From Rhodospirillaceae bacterium (GTDB lineage Bacteria; Pseudomonadota; Alphaproteobacteria; MPNO01; UBA2964), in the NCBI GenBank assembly GCA_002712335.1, contig PATI01000016.1, positions 25,699 to 31,567 on the forward strand: DNA of 5,869 nucleotides, given 5' to 3'. Under the pieces are notes generated by a model, which was not told the origin of the DNA, made no database searches, and saw only the letters and a program-made list of their open reading frames with translations. Both the position numbers and the translations under genes were made by a program. Shown here piece after piece: positions 5,829 to 5,869 of this stretch (the first letter of the stretch is position 1; every line of letters begins with the position of its first letter).

Positions 5829-5865
5829 TTACCGGAGTGCTTAAAGCGCTCCGGTAATTTTTTTT
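5829..5865 (+). terminator. Strong intrinsic terminator of glnK-amtB
   Basis: A 12-bp stem pairs 5829-5840 with 5846-5857 (core ACCGGAGTGC with GCGCTCCGGT, one G-U pair) around the loop TTAAA, followed directly by eight T (5858-5865). It lies 84 bp after the amtB stop and should end the glnK-amtB transcript efficiently. Confidence 0.92.
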
Positions 5866-5869
5866 AAAC

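Overview
The window reads as chromosomal DNA from a moderately AT-rich alphaproteobacterium. The evidence is protein similarity in seven recognisable genes: a standalone ProXp-ala-type deacylase, a WCGPC-type CnoX chaperedoxin, the cysteine-poor alphaproteobacterial form of a Trm112-like protein, a UbiH/UbiF/UbiL-family hydroxylase, and a GlnK-AmtB pair. A Rhodospirillales-like or uncultured marine lineage is plausible, but the sequence does not settle it. I see no mobile element, CRISPR array, tRNA, rRNA or phage gene.

Layout. Positions 1-306 hold the 3' part of a prolyl-tRNA editing deacylase that starts outside the window. After a 91-bp gap with a small inverted repeat comes a compact + strand cluster (398-2599): cnoX, a LON-substrate-binding-domain protein (4-bp ATGA overlap), a Trm112-like small protein and a DUF971 protein, with short gaps between the last three. 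A weak hairpin with a T-run overlaps the end of the cluster. A convergent minus-strand ubiquinone hydroxylase gene (2611-3852) ends only 11 bp away. A 272-bp AT-rich divergent intergenic region (3853-4124) carries a strong sigma-54 promoter, preceded by palindromic elements, that reads into glnK (4125-4463) and amtB (4450-5745). These two genes overlap by 14 bp. A roughly 120-bp structured 3' region ends in a strong intrinsic terminator (5829-5865).

How the genes work together. GlnK and AmtB form a nitrogen-responsive ammonium uptake unit in which GlnK senses 2-oxoglutarate, ATP/ADP and uridylylation state and blocks the AmtB pore when ammonium is plentiful. The sigma-54 promoter fits NtrC-type control, although no clear NtrC site was found. 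The 398-2599 cluster combines a redox-active holdase with a protease-type substrate-binding fold and two small proteins of uncertain role. A link to protein quality control is inference from neighbourhood only. The hydroxylase belongs to ubiquinone synthesis and is transcribed separately.

Most of the window is ordinary conserved core genome. The points worth a second look are the regulatory architecture around glnK-amtB, the structured amtB 3' region with an anti-Shine-Dalgarno-like loop, and the cluster of little-understood small proteins behind cnoX.
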